64,000 nt of DNA from Chrysogorgia sp. JL179-B06. Taxonomy: Eukaryota; Cnidaria; Anthozoa; Scleralcyonacea; Chrysogorgiidae. Positions 10,158-20,599 of this stretch are shown here, piece after piece. The stretch is taken from assembly GCA_035772405.1 (NCBI GenBank), contig JAYKKM010000217.1, positions 62,001 to 126,000 on the forward strand, written 5' to 3'. A program made the translations under genes and the position numbers. Position 1 is the stretch's first letter. Every line of letters begins with the position of its first letter. A model generated the notes under the pieces. It had not been told where the DNA came from. It searched no databases and saw nothing but the letters and a program-made list of their open reading frames with translations.

Positions 10158-10227
10158 CACGGATCGCGAATCTCAAAAAATGTACCCGTGCTTTATATTG
10201 TGGGATACTAGAGGAGAGTAAAAGTCA

Positions 10228-10255
10228 TGGTTTTAGATAGATAGATAACTTTATT
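10228..10255 (-). repeat. LINE 3' tail with (ATCT)n
   Basis: On the minus strand, a TTTAAATAAAGTTATCTATC run has an AATAAA-like signal next to a short tetranucleotide tail. This is how 3' ends of L2/CR1-like LINEs look. The body it belonged to is not identified upstream. Confidence 0.45.
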
Positions 10256-10296
10256 TAAACACGCTTACAACGTCAACAAAAGCTGATTTCCACGAT

Positions 10297-10640
10297 GGGC
10301 GTGTACCAATGACCTATGTATAACAGTTACATAACCGACACTTACATGTAACGGTTATACAATGGTTATACATAGGTCAGTGGAGTGCACACTAAGTAAA
10401 GAACAAATTTATAAGCTATAGTACAAAGTAAGTAGCGGGTGCACACCACTAACCCACATATAACAGTTTCAATCAGACAATTCACAGTTATATATAGGTC
10501 AGCGGAGCGCACACTGAGTAAAGAACGGATCATTTATATGCTACACTGAGTATAGTAAAAAGTAAGTATAACGGGTGCACACCACTAACCTACACAACAG
10601 TTTTAAACATTCACAGCTATATATAGGTCAGTGGAGTGAG
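10297..10640. repeat. Tandem array, three units of about 140 bp with internal palindromes
   Basis: Units start at about 10297, 10438 and 10574 (gggtgcacaccactaacc type). Each contains an inverted pair such as cctatgtataac / gttatacatagg, and a shared end ataggtcagYggagYgcacac. The third unit runs into the left end of the Mutator-like element at about 10648. Confidence 0.75.
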
Positions 10641-10918
10641 TGCACATTAAGGTTACAGAATACCCTAGAATGGTAATTTTCTTTGAAAATGGTGTTTTGA
10701 TATGTTTGTAAAGGTTACCATTAGATCTATCAGCTGCAAAAATTTGAATTGAAAATATTGAAAATTGAGCGAGTTATCGTGTTAAAACGGTTTACGGTTA
10801 TTATCCGTGGCGGGAAAGTCAACTATTAATTAACAGGATGAATGACAGCTAACTTGTATCAAATTACGAAAGAAATTGGAAAAATAAACACAACTTCAAG
10901 TCGTCTCTCTAGCTCTAT

Positions 10919-11670
10919 GTCTGACAGTAAACGGAATAAAAATCCATTCTGTGGTAGTCGTAAAAAACGGGCCAAACACAAGAAAGCTGACAAAGACGTC
11001 TTTTTGGATGAAAAAAGGAACATTTATCTGCCAGCGACAAGGGTTCATACTTTGAACAAGAGACACAATGACCAGACGTGATTACGAACAGCGATAAACG
11101 TTCTCAAAGGTCTTCTAGAATCGAGCAGAAACTGAAGACTAGTATGGAAAGTTTCCAGAAGCGAAAAGCGGCATTACTGGTCAGAATCACAATCTGAATC
11201 AGATGATTTTGATTCGGATTTTAACTCAAGTGAAAATGAGGATGACAGTTCTGCTTGTTACCAACCACCCGTTGGCAATTATATTGTTAGTCCAGAATGT
11301 TTGGAATTAATGCTAAAAAACTCTGCAGTGTGTAAGGAGTGCCAGCTTCCACTAAAAATACTTGAAAAAATGAATTCGAGACAAGGTTCAGGAGCGAAAT
11401 GGATTTTCTCTTGCTCAAGTAAGACCTGTATTTCGCACCAAACATGTTTTCCTGAACCGATTTCGAAAAGAACAGGCCAGAAATACGACGTGAATTTCGG
11501 TGAATACATCCTCTGTTGTTGCTTTCAGAGCAATAGGAAAAGGCAAAGCCGCAGCAGAAAAATGTCTTAGCATGATGGATATTTCTTCTCCCGTTTACAC
11601 TTGGAGTAAACATACCAAAAACATTAGAAATGAAATCTATTGCTGTGGTGCTGGGGCCATCAAGGTGTAG
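10919..11670 (+). pseudogene. Mutator-like transposase N-terminal part, frameshifted
   Basis: The frame starts MSDSKRNKNPFCGSRKKR. After a frame change it reads an acidic stretch (ESDDFDSDFNSSENEDD), then a cysteine module with CKECQLPLK and, further on, IFSCSSKTC. After another frame change it reads VAFRAIGKGKAAAEKCLSMM and SSPVYTWSKH. This order (basic N-terminus, CxxC zinc module, AIGKG...A...CL.MM..P) matches the Mutator-like transposase domain proteins frequent in invertebrate genomes. The catalytic DDE part is missing; a stop follows at about 11670. It is flanked by the inverted termini at 10648 and 12455. Confidence 0.6.
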
Positions 11671-12031
11671 AATCTGACTCACTGGCATTGCGCTTTTTTT
11701 CTTTAGCCGTCGGCCGTCCGAGTACTTTTCGCGCATCTTGGAACTTTGTAGACAAGGGCTATTTCAGTGTACTTGTATAGTCTTTGTTTTGCAATTGCAA
11801 CTCACCCAAAACAAACAATTAATATCGCTGTTGTTCTTATTGGTGCAAAGTAATTCAATTATTAGAGGGGGCGGAGAATTTGCAATAGCTGTTAAAACTG
11901 CGCCAAACTTTCACGGCTTATTTATTACCACATCAATTTTGAGTCACATAGGGGCACTAAAAGGTGTAACCTGATCGCGCGTTTTAACTGATTCCCACCA
12001 AACTCGCACAGGATGTCAGCGAACAGCTGGG

Positions 12032-12190
12032 CTACAAAAGTGTGTCGGCGTTTTTTTTTATTGTAAAAACTAACTGAGTTACGGACCTTCATTCGTCAAT
12101 TGCTTCTTCCACAACATAGGTCGAGGAATAAAATATCCTAGCTGCTAAACTCCTCCAGTAATAAAAAAACCCCGACACACTTTTTTAGAA
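12032..12190. repeat. Inverted repeat nested in the Mutator-like element
   Basis: caaaagtgtgtcggcgttttttttt at about 12035 pairs with aaaaaaaccccgacacactttttt at about 12164-12188. The arms are about 28 bp and the unit 155 bp. It looks like a small MITE inserted in, or left within, the deleted transposon. Confidence 0.6.
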
Positions 12191-12561
12191 CAAACATCGA
12201 GAAGTGTAAATATGGTAAATTGAGAGCTTTTTGGTAAAACCAAAGACCAGGTTAAACCGCGGCGCGAAGGTCATATGATTTTAAATTGATGAATATATCT
12301 GGAAAAATATTGTATTTTTTATTTTTTTCACAATTTGAGAGTGTTCCTCGCATACTTAACTATATTTGGTGCAAATTTGAGACAAATCGGAGACAAATTG
12401 CGCGGGCGGTAACAAATTTCGTGAATGGGCTTGCTAGGGTGTTCTGTAACCTTAAGTGATGAACAAGATAGTTTATATACTATATATATAGTCAAAACTA
12501 AATGTCAATGCTATTTAAGTGTCAATATTTACATGGTCATTTTATTTTATTTACATAAAAC

Positions 12562-15461
12562 TTATTCAAAGGTATGAGTAGCGATTTTATGTTTGAAATA
12601 TGAGAGGGTCTTGCTCTCCCTAATTTCTGTGGGCAAAGAGTTCCATATAGATGCCCCATCATATATGAAACTCTTTTTCATGTTATTTGTATGCAGTTTT
12701 GGTAAACAAACAGCATTTGAAATATTGCGAAGATTGTAATCTGATTTTTCTTTCTTATGAGTAAAATATTTTGTTAGACTCTTTGGTCCCATGTTATTTA
12801 AAACTTTAAACATGATTTTAGCTTTTGATTTTTTTCTTTGCATTTGAAGAGGCTGCCACCCTAGTGCATTCAATGCTATTTTGTGGTCTATGTCATTGCT
12901 CATATGTCCTATGATTCTAGCTGCTCTGTTATGGAGCTTCTGTAAACGCGTTGACTGAGTCGCGCCAAATACATCCCATACTTCACAACAATAGTTGAAA
13001 TATGGTTGAACAAGGGCATTGTAGATGGCAAGAATAGTGTCTTTGTCAACAAATTATCTTGCACGTCGGAGAGCACCTAACCCTGATGTGATTTTCTTAC
13101 AGATATGCCCAGTATTACTTTTCCATGACAAATGCTGGTCAACAATTACTCCTAGAGCTTTGCTTTCAAATACTTGTTTAATCGAGTTATTTTCTATACT
13201 GACATTTGGTTGTGAGGCATTGCTTATCATTTGTTTTGAACCAATTAACATAAATTCAGTTTTTGCTAAGTTCAGACTAGCTATATTCAGTTTGTTAGCT
13301 ATTAACAATTTCCTTAGATTCTCTAAGTCAGAATTCATTGCAATCTTGACATCATTTATTGTCTCACCAGAGGCTGTTAAGTTTGTATCATCAGCAAATA
13401 ATCGTGGTTTAGTTTCATTTAGGCATTCAGCTAAATCGTTTATGTATAATAAAAAGAATAGTGGCCCCAAGATCGAGCCTTGAGGAACACCACATTTAAT
13501 TTTCCGCCCTGATGAAACAATGCCATTTATTTGACATTTTTGACTACGTTCTTCTAAATAAGATTTTAATAGGGAAAATGCTTTCCCTAATTTGATTCCG
13601 AATATATATATTTTTAGTAAAATTTGGTGATCAACTGTATCGAAAGCCTTTTTTAGGTCCATGAATACTACTAAATTAAACAATTTTTTGTCCATATTTA
13701 TATACCAGCTGTTTGTACAGTCTAGTAATGCAGCTGAAGTAGAATGAAACTTACGAAAACCAAACTGATGTTCAGAAAGTAGCTCATTTTCTGTCAAGTA
13801 GTCATATAGTTGATTATAAAGAATCCGTTCCATAATTTTACTTATAGCTGGCAAGACCGAAATGGGCCTGTAGTTGCCAGGCAAGTTCCGATGGCCATTT
13901 TTATAAAGTGGTGTTACTCTAGCTATTTTCCATTCATTTGGAAAAGAACATAGTGTAATAGCCTTATTAAAGATGAATGTTAATGAATCTGAGATTATTG
14001 GTGCTGCAATCTTGAGAATTTTATTAGAAAGTTTATCGATGCCAGTAGCTTTAGCACTGCAAAGGCCATTAAGTAGATGACAAAGTTTATCGGTTGTTAT
14101 TGGCTTGAATACATTGAATTCCGACTCTGAACTCTTAATATAGTCCTGAAAGTTGTCATTTGAAGTATCAATTTTGCTAGCTAAATCAGGCCCTATATCA
14201 GTAAAGAAATTGTTAAAGCCGTCTGCAATGTCTTTGGTATTTGTCAGTTCATTTACTATTGTTGGTTTATTTTTTCGGCCTAGTAAGCTATTTATTGTTT
14301 TCCAAGCCTCTTTAGGATTGAACTTTTGACCAGCAATTCGGTTGGAGTAATACTCTTTTTGGCATTTCTTAGTTCTATATTTGTTTTATTTCTGGCATTT
14401 TTATAGTTTATCCAATCCGTTTCAGGTTTTGCAATAATGGCTTTTCTTTTTAATTTATCCCTTGTGTTTATAAGCATTTTAACATTGCTTGTAACCCAGG
14501 GGAGTTTTTTAATTTTAGTTTTTTGTTGTTGAAGTGGTGCATGCTTATCTAAAATTTCAAAGAATAATTGTTTCCAAATTTCCCACATAGTATCTGGATC
14601 ATCGCCGAAAAAGTAAACATATTCCCAATGTTGATTAAATAATTCATCAATGAATTTTTTATTATAAAATTTTTTCATGTTCCTAATCTCAACAATATTT
14701 TCCTGTTTTTTTTGAGTAACATATATTTTCCGAATTCCAAATACCATACTATGATCGCAGATTCCTGTATGGCGCATAACACCAGAATCAGAGATTTTAT
14801 CTGGTTTATTTGTAATAATGTGGTCAATGAGAGTAGATGTTGTCATGGTTACTCGAGTAGGTTTATCAATCAAAGTAATGATTTTAATTTTTTGGTCGGT
14901 GCATCAGAAACTGTTTTTAACATGTCACAATTTAAATCGCCAAGAATATACATCTCCTTGTCTTCGTCATCCATAGATTTGATTAAATTTTCAAATTTAT
15001 CAAAAAATTCAGATGGTGTGTTTGGCGGTCTGTAGACCGTTGTAACAAGAAATGGACGACTATGTGGTTTAGTGATTTCCAGGCGGAATTACATCTGATC
15101 TAATTTTGTAATTAATGGAACTACGTAGGTAAATACAAACACCGCCCCATTTCTTTTACGGTCGTTTCTGTATATATATATCATAACCATCCAAATCAAT
15201 TTGGTTATCGGTTATGGTTTCATTTAGTCTGGTTTCACTAAGACCTATTAAATCGATGTGTTTGTTTGACATTGAAAATCTCATTTCATCCAATTTCTTA
15301 GTTAAACTGACAATGTTAAAACCTCTTTTATTCGGAATTGAATTTATAGTTTTAAACAAATCGCTACTCATATATTTCTTATTTGGTAGATCATATTCAT
15401 CTTCATCAGTAGTGTCTATTACTTCAGTACTCGTGTTACAAAGTTCAGATACTGCGTCCAT
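12562..15461 (-). pseudogene. CR1 ORF2: endonuclease and reverse transcriptase, frameshifted
   Basis: In order on the minus strand: endonuclease start (MSNKHIDLIGLSETRL, 15461-15156); further endonuclease blocks TVYRPPNTPSEFF and YILGDLNCD (about 15035-14900) in another frame; DHIITNKP and CDHSMVFGIR (14873-14292); reverse transcriptase (13884-13054) with NYRPISVLP, KAFDTVDH, GVPQGSILGPL and the catalytic FADDTNL; and a C-terminal domain (12903-12562) with NLRNISNAVCLPKLHT and ASIWNSLP. At least four frame breaks separate the blocks. All key catalytic residues of the RT block are still readable. Plus-strand frames here are mirror images of this gene. Confidence 0.85.
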
Positions 15462-16940
15462 TCTATCGATTGTTGTCTTACTCGAAAAAAAGGTTCACCT
15501 GGGGATGCAACATTCTGCCTGAGAGATTTTAGGTAATCACATACTGATTTGCCCAAAGCTCTATCCCCGTTGCAATTTAAATGTAAATTAGATCGATTTA
15601 CTAAAGGTTTATCTATAGTGCTATTGTCTAATGTAATATTATGTTTTAAACACATATCATTATACGCAGCTATTTTATCATTAGATATTAAACCATCATA
15701 CCGTTTGATTACGCTTGACACAGCTACTGTTTTAGCGCGATAGTTTAGCTCCATGATAAGCTCATCCTTCCTGGTTGCTACTTCTTCCGGTTCTTCATTC
15801 ACCAAGTCATTAGTTCCAACGTGGACTACGATGGTGTCATATTGCTCGTGGTTTTCCTTCATTTTCCTTTCAATATCTTTAATTTTTTCGCCGCTATATG
15901 AATGACAAGTTGTGGTTGTTCTTGCTGCTCGTCTGATCTTTTTGTTGTCAATATGTTTGACCATGGAGTCGCTGATCACAATAGTTTGTTTTTTTGTTTC
16001 CGGGTTGACTTTTACTTCAGCTTTGGTTTTCACCATTTATATGATGATCTATATCATCACTAACTTCAACTTGGCTTTGGGTGGTCAGGGAATTTCGGTT
16101 TTTATTCGATGTGTGCTTTTCTCTCTGGCTCTGTTGATACAAAGACATCTGTGATTGAAAATAAACAGATTTCTTCATACCCCCAAGGCCAATAGGAATG
16201 TCTGTATCTTCAATTTCCAATATGTCGAAACGATTTGATGTCGGTGTTGTTTCACCTCTAGTTTCAGTCTCAGTGTAGGCTATATTGTCGGACACATTGT
16301 TTGTTGGTTGCCTACTGGACTTCTTTTTGGTTTCTACATTTATCCAATCATCTTGCTTTACCCCAAGAACGACTTTAATGCATTGGTTTTCATTAGTCAA
16401 AACTGCTATTGTCGATTTTAGGGCTTTCATTTGTTTCATTTCTGTTAACAGGGTAGATAGTTTAGAAATGTCATCGTCTTCTGCGCGAGTTTGATTTATA
16501 TTTATAGGCATGTTGATGTTGTCGTTCGCCACGTGTTTAGTCACCTCGACTTCTGTTTGTCGTTCGTCAATTCCATCTTCAATACTGGCATAAGTCGTGA
16601 GTGCTTTAGTCAGAAAGCTCTGCTCGGTATACTGTAGCACAACAATTTTATTTCTTGTGGGACCATGCCATTTGAATGTAAACTCTGGGCTATTAAATTG
16701 TTTTGTTTCACCGCCGTGTGATGTCCACTTCCCTGACAATTTCAAGGTATTGTCTATGAAGCTTTTTAGGTTTATCAAATCTCCTTTCCAAAAGTATTCT
16801 TCGTTGTGTACGTGCAGCCAAGTAGATCCAACAAGTTTCGGGTCAGTATCCCATAATGTACCAAATACGCACAATTTTTGAGATTCGCGATCTGTGTATT
16901 CAATTCTTTTTATTGTTGATACTAAATTATTTATATCCAA
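15419..16940 (-). pseudogene. CR1 ORF1 with SGNH-esterase-like domain
   Basis: Two minus-strand frames overlap at about 16017-16036. The 307-codon N-terminal part (start MDINNLVSTIKRIEYTDRES) is rich in charged and polar residues and may bind RNA. The 205-codon second part reads a compact SGNH-hydrolase-like domain. IVISDSMVKHI is the nucleophile block, VVHVGTNDLV the Gly-x-Asn-Asp block and NLHLNCNGDRAL the His block. Esterase domains in ORF1 are known from CR1 elements and are thought to help with membranes or assembly. One frameshift joins the halves. The end overlaps the first methionine of ORF2 by about 40 bp in another frame. Confidence 0.7.
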
Positions 16941-17019
16941 ATCATTGGGTGTGTTTATTTATAAGTGTCCACTAACCAGAGCGCAGCATGTTCTGTTGTT
17001 GATTATAAGGAAGGTAAAG

Positions 17020-17215
17020 CATAAATAAAATATTTGGCAATGGATAGGATTTTTATGCTTGGGCCTGGGTATAACCAGGGATCAGGGGCTGCATTGGATG
17101 CCCCCAGTAACATATTTTTGCACATACTTTGCTGCACACATGTTAGCAGACCTTTTCAAGTTGGCCTTCTCAGATGAAAGTGCTCCAGTTTGTCTAGCCC
17201 GCCTCTTCCCCAAAG
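17020..17215. repeat. Dispersed repeat A, copy 2 (uninterrupted)
   Basis: Matches 6040-6330 in direct orientation from aaataaaatatttggcaatggatagg to agtgctccagtttgtctag, but lacks the 98-bp insertion. It therefore serves as the empty-site reference for that MITE. It starts about 75 bp beyond the 5' end of the CR1 LINE. Confidence 0.7.
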
Positions 17216-17920
17216 TTGAATTAATTTTATAAGTGTATAGATATGTGTATGTTTATTTAAATTTCTTGTTATGAAAGTAGTAGTTTGGGTAATTCTATAT
17301 TTTATATTATGTTATGGACAATGATTAATTATGAACTATTTAGCTGGTCAAACTTAGGGCCTCACCTTTACTGGACAACTTAAATTGTTACAATGATCAA
17401 TTCTTATTGTTGGTACTAAATTATTACATCGGCTATGAGGAATTCGTACTACCGAGTTCAACCTAATAGTCCCCTATTAGATAGCTGAGATATCAATCTG
17501 ACATGGCTATCTCCCACATTATAAAATTTAGAACTATGGGTAATGGTAACCCATTTAGATGAAACGAAACGGATGGCTTTTAACAGCTGGGTCGAATTGT
17601 GAGCAATCAAATTCGACGTTAGTGCAACGTACATCTAAAACCAAGTTTCAATTAAATATGTCTTCAACAGTCTAAGCTAGCTGATACCGCTATTAGCTAT
17701 GTCTCTACATCTTCTGTGAGTGTGAAACCACACGGCATTTACCCAGAGATGTTTTGAGTTTGCAACACGCTTGGTCGGAGTCAGTTGTTTGAGCAGTTTG
17801 ACAAAGCGTTCAAAACTTCAAACAATTGCAGTTTAGATGTTCAATTGGATTGAGAAAACCATTCGAACGCTTTGGAACAAGCTTTATGACTATGGAACGC
17901 ATACAAGTCGTACGAGTGGT
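17216..17920. other. Non-coding; contains repeat B copy 2
   Basis: Repeat B copy 2 lies at about 17346-17395. The rest shows no gene or strong repeat. The minisatellite at 17925 begins after it. Confidence 0.4.
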
Positions 17921-17924
17921 CAGG

Positions 17925-18385
17925 TTATTTTACAAGTTGTGAAATAGAAAAGATGACTCATCGAAGTCATTATGGATGCTATACGGCGGCAAGTCGTGAA
18001 AATGTTATTGACCCTATATAATTCATAAGATAGAAATGATGACTAGTCAAAATTCATTATCTATGCTGTAAGGCTTAGCATGTCATAAAAATGTTGTCAA
18101 TCTATCATGAAATAGAAATGACGACTCTTCAAAGGTCATTATGTATACTATATGGCTGATGCAGGTAGTGAAAATGTTCTTGATCCGTATGAGTGGTACA
18201 AGTCATAAGGTTGTTTCAGTAAATACGTACCTAAAATAAACAGGTTTTGTGATTGGCCATATGGAACAAAAGTGGTTAGGGTTAGGACATTGGTTTCTTT
18301 GTGGTTGATTCCATTGTTTTAATCAACCAATCACAAAACTTGTTCATATAGGTAGGTGACGACCTGGTTGTTTTACAAGTCATAC
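17925..18385. repeat. Minisatellite C, array 1 (about 100-bp units)
   Basis: Diverged units share acaagttgtgaaatagaaa, gatgactcatc, attatgtatgctatatggct and gtgaaaatgttgtcgatc. About three units run from 17925 to 18215, and the array resumes after the MITE at 18366. The same units recur at 21820-22145. Confidence 0.75.
18217..18365. mobile_element. 149-bp hAT-like MITE with 8-bp target duplication
   Basis: The insert sits between two ggttgttt copies (18209-18216 and 18366-18373). Its arms are inverted: tacctaaaataaacaggttttgtgattgg against ccaatcacaaaacttgttc...aggtagg. The paralogous minisatellite at 21911-21931 reads ctaaggttgttttacaagttg without the insert, proving the insertion point. 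The left end begins CAGT; with an 8-bp duplication this suggests mobilisation by a hAT transposase. Confidence 0.85.
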
Positions 18386-18499
18386 TAGAAATACGTATAC
18401 GCAACAACTCCTCGCCCAATTGCTGTTTGAAACTTACAGTACAGTACTTATTTTAGTTCTAAATTACTTGAATTAGATAATAGCCACTTCATTTGCCAA

Positions 18500-19260
18500 A
18501 CAAAGGAAATACATTTTCAGTGGACAATATCTCTCAGAGCTTTGTATTGTCTGAATTTAATTGTTTCATAAATACATGCAGCCCAATTAAACTTTTTAAT
18601 TTTTGAGTGCAGCAACAGAATAGTGGGGGGTCTACTGCTGTTTCTACCATCAATCACTAAGAAAGAAATTACTTTTATCACAATATTGATGACTCACGAA
18701 ATAATCAATGCAGTATTTTGTATATAGACACCAAAGGCTGTTGAAGGAAGAAAGTGCATCTCTATCATACAATGAGTGTCCTTTAAAAAAATCAAATTCG
18801 TTCAAATGTCTACGGATGGCATGCATATAGTGCAAATGTATAGGGGTCCATTCAAATTAGATTTACTAAGACGTATTAGGGATTCTACTCCAATTGTTAA
18901 GTTGATAATTCTACCCACATTGGACTACTGTGATGTGGAGCTGGCAGGAATATGGATAACTAAATATTGTCAGGGAAACTGATTGGTTAATAGAAATCCC
19001 AAGTTTTGTACCTCTTGTATTAGAAGCAAGTTACATTGTGTAATGCTAGTTAGGAAATTCCATGGCATTTTAACATCATATCTACCAGTAAAGAGCTATT
19101 TTCCATGTTTCAATTAATCTGTTCATACATGTTATAGCACCATTATCTATTGCCTTAATTGACAATATGTGAAGGATATACAACTTTTGAGTTAAAATTA
19201 GTTTTTGTAACATTGTACTGTACATTTGTGATGAAATTTGTAACAACTGTAATTTGTTAG
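18500..19260 (+). pseudogene. LINE ORF2 C-terminal remnant, repeat D copy 1
   Basis: The plus strand at about 18860-18960 reads LLRRIRDSTPI and ILPTLDYCDVELAGIW, the post-RT region of L2/CR1-like LINEs (usually RP.LEY..V.W). The following 280 bp are decayed. A second copy with the same landmarks (ggactRctgtgatggagctggcag, tctattgccttaattgacaatatgtg, gagttaaaattagtttttgtaacattgtac) lies at 31960-32530. The parent element is not recognisable beyond this. Confidence 0.5.
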
Positions 19261-19579
19261 AAAACAAGACCCCCATATATTGATACCAGTGTTGGCATTG
19301 AAGGGGCTATCCTGTATAAATATTATTGTATTATTATTATTATTATTAATACTAATACTAATAATAATAATGCCTAATGCAGATTGCAGATACCATATCT
19401 GCCATGTAACAAAGCATATATATGGCATTGTGTACTGTAGTATCTAAATTGTATCACCGTGCACATATATATTATAACCTATATTCAGAATGCCATGCCT
19501 AGTCTGCTTGTCGACAATGATCTAGCTAACACACATAGTAGTGACAGTGTCAACATAACCAATGTGAACATAATTATAA

Positions 19580-19740
19580 GTAATATCATGAAATGAGGCG
19601 TATTAGCTATTAAACCGCCCGCTCGATGAGGGTCATTTAGTAAAATTCCAAAGGGCCTTCGGCCCTCGGGAATTTTACTAAATGACCCGAATCGAGTGGG
19701 CGCGGTTTAATAGCTAATACGCCTCATTTCATGATATTAC
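19580..19740. mobile_element. 161-bp palindromic MITE
   Basis: The unit starts gtaatatcatgaaatgaggc and ends with its exact inverse at 19740. Inner arms continue (gcgtattagctattaaaccgc; gggtcatttagtaaaattcc) to a short GC-rich centre, gggccttcggccc. It folds into one hairpin of about 75 bp with a few mismatches (ctcgatgag / atcgagtg). Confidence 0.85.
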
Positions 19741-19744
19741 TTTG

Positions 19745-20014
19745 TAATATCACGTTTGCGAGTTTTCCCGAAAGGGTGCGGCAGTCTTTGCATACTTCGA
19801 GATGGGTTAATAAAAATGATGTAATACTGCAATGTTTCGTGTGTGATTTGATAATTCTACTGGGGTTCATCCTACCTTAGGTCGTATTAGTGTAATACTA
19901 CCTGTCGTCACGGTTTGCCGCGGTCGTATTAGTTCTAATACAACTTCAATCGGGGCGTATTAGTGATTAAATCAACCCGTTAAGACAAAGGGAAAACTCG
20001 CAAACGTGATATTA
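19745..20014. mobile_element. 270-bp MITE with 25-bp perfect terminal inverted repeats
   Basis: The left terminus taatatcacgtttgcgag...ccc (19745-19769) is exactly inverted at 19990-20014. The interior has several cgtattagt/aatac boxes, like the neighbouring palindrome, and both elements start (g)taatatca. They are therefore probably two members of one superfamily lying side by side. Confidence 0.85.
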
Positions 20015-20164
20015 TAATAATAATAAGCTGTATTTTACATTGACAGAATAAGTTGTGACCCACTAGGCCAGCTAAGTGTACTGTAGGTCTAACATGTTCC
20101 ATAATGGATGGAGTACTGTAAACATAGATTATATATGGAATACATGCCAGTATACAAAACATGG

Positions 20165-20272
20165 ACGTCAAGATCATATCGTCAGAAACATAATATTCCT
20201 GGTTGAAAAATTATAACCTTATTGCCAGTGACGGCCTCTAACCATTGAGCCATCGAGATTCAGATGGAGAGA
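20165..20272 (-). repeat. tRNA-derived SINE, head portion
   Basis: On the minus strand, a tRNA-like head reads ctcgatggctcaatggttag, with an A-box-like tggctcaatggttag. A degenerate B-box region (ggttataatttttcaacc) and then ctgacgatatgatcttgac follow. The same 3' body, with gaggatatgagcttgac, is found in the two other copies in this window. It is a retrotransposed SINE and not a functional tRNA gene. Confidence 0.55.
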
Positions 20273-20435
20273 GGTTACAATTATGCACTGGTTCTAATGA
20301 TATGTGTACTGCCTATGCACAGCAGTTACTATATATTTCAGTAATGACTAATGATTGGGTGCGTTAATATATACACTGCTGTTATATCAATAGAATCAGT
20401 ACATCAATGTAACGTCCACTCACCATCTGGGTCTT

Positions 20436-20560
20436 ATCAGAAAGTTATCCCTGTCCGGGACACAGAATAATTTTTCTGAGGATATGAGCTTGCTTGACAA
20501 TCATCCATGTACTGTATCGTCTGTTTCCCCCCGAGCTCTCCCTTATTCACTACAGCAGTG
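20436..20560 (+). repeat. tRNA-derived SINE, 3' body, copy 2
   Basis: acagaataatttttctgagg...gagctctcccttattcactaca on the plus strand matches the inverted copy at 23440-23520 closely. The tRNA head is lost apart from a trace of the B box (cctgtccggg). Confidence 0.6.
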
Positions 20561-20599
20561 TATATATTAAGTATTAACACTGACAAGTATACATAGTAA

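Larger units (their letters stand above)
10648..12455 (+). mobile_element. Mutator-like DNA transposon with terminal inverted repeats
   Basis: The left end, ttaaggttacagaataccctag, starts at 10648. The right end at 12434-12455 is its inverse with one mismatch (ctagggtgttctgtaacctt). Between them lies a gene fragment of the Mutator-like transposase family on the plus strand. The element is about 1.8 kb; full copies are longer, so this is internally deleted. A target duplication is not clear because the ends are themselves partly palindromic (ttaagg/ccttaa). Confidence 0.7.
12462..16945 (-). mobile_element. Near full-length CR1-type LINE
   Basis: The minus strand carries ORF1 (16940-15419) and ORF2 (about 15461-12562) in the CR1 order, followed by a short 3' UTR ending close to the right end of the Mutator-like element. 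Length is about 4.5 kb. Both ORFs have several frame changes, so the copy is inactive, but little is deleted. CR1 elements move by target-primed reverse transcription. Confidence 0.85.

Noticed and set aside
11287..11736. 149-codon minus-strand frame
   Set aside because: Antisense to the Mutator-like CxxC module, which has the better family match.
10648..12460. 8-10 bp target duplication of the Mutator-like element
   Set aside because: Flanks (gagtgcaca and gtgatgaac) do not match convincingly and the ends are palindromic.
13025..16881. Plus-strand frames over the CR1 LINE, the longest 152 codons
   Set aside because: They are antisense shadows of ORF1 and ORF2 blocks that match known LINE motifs.
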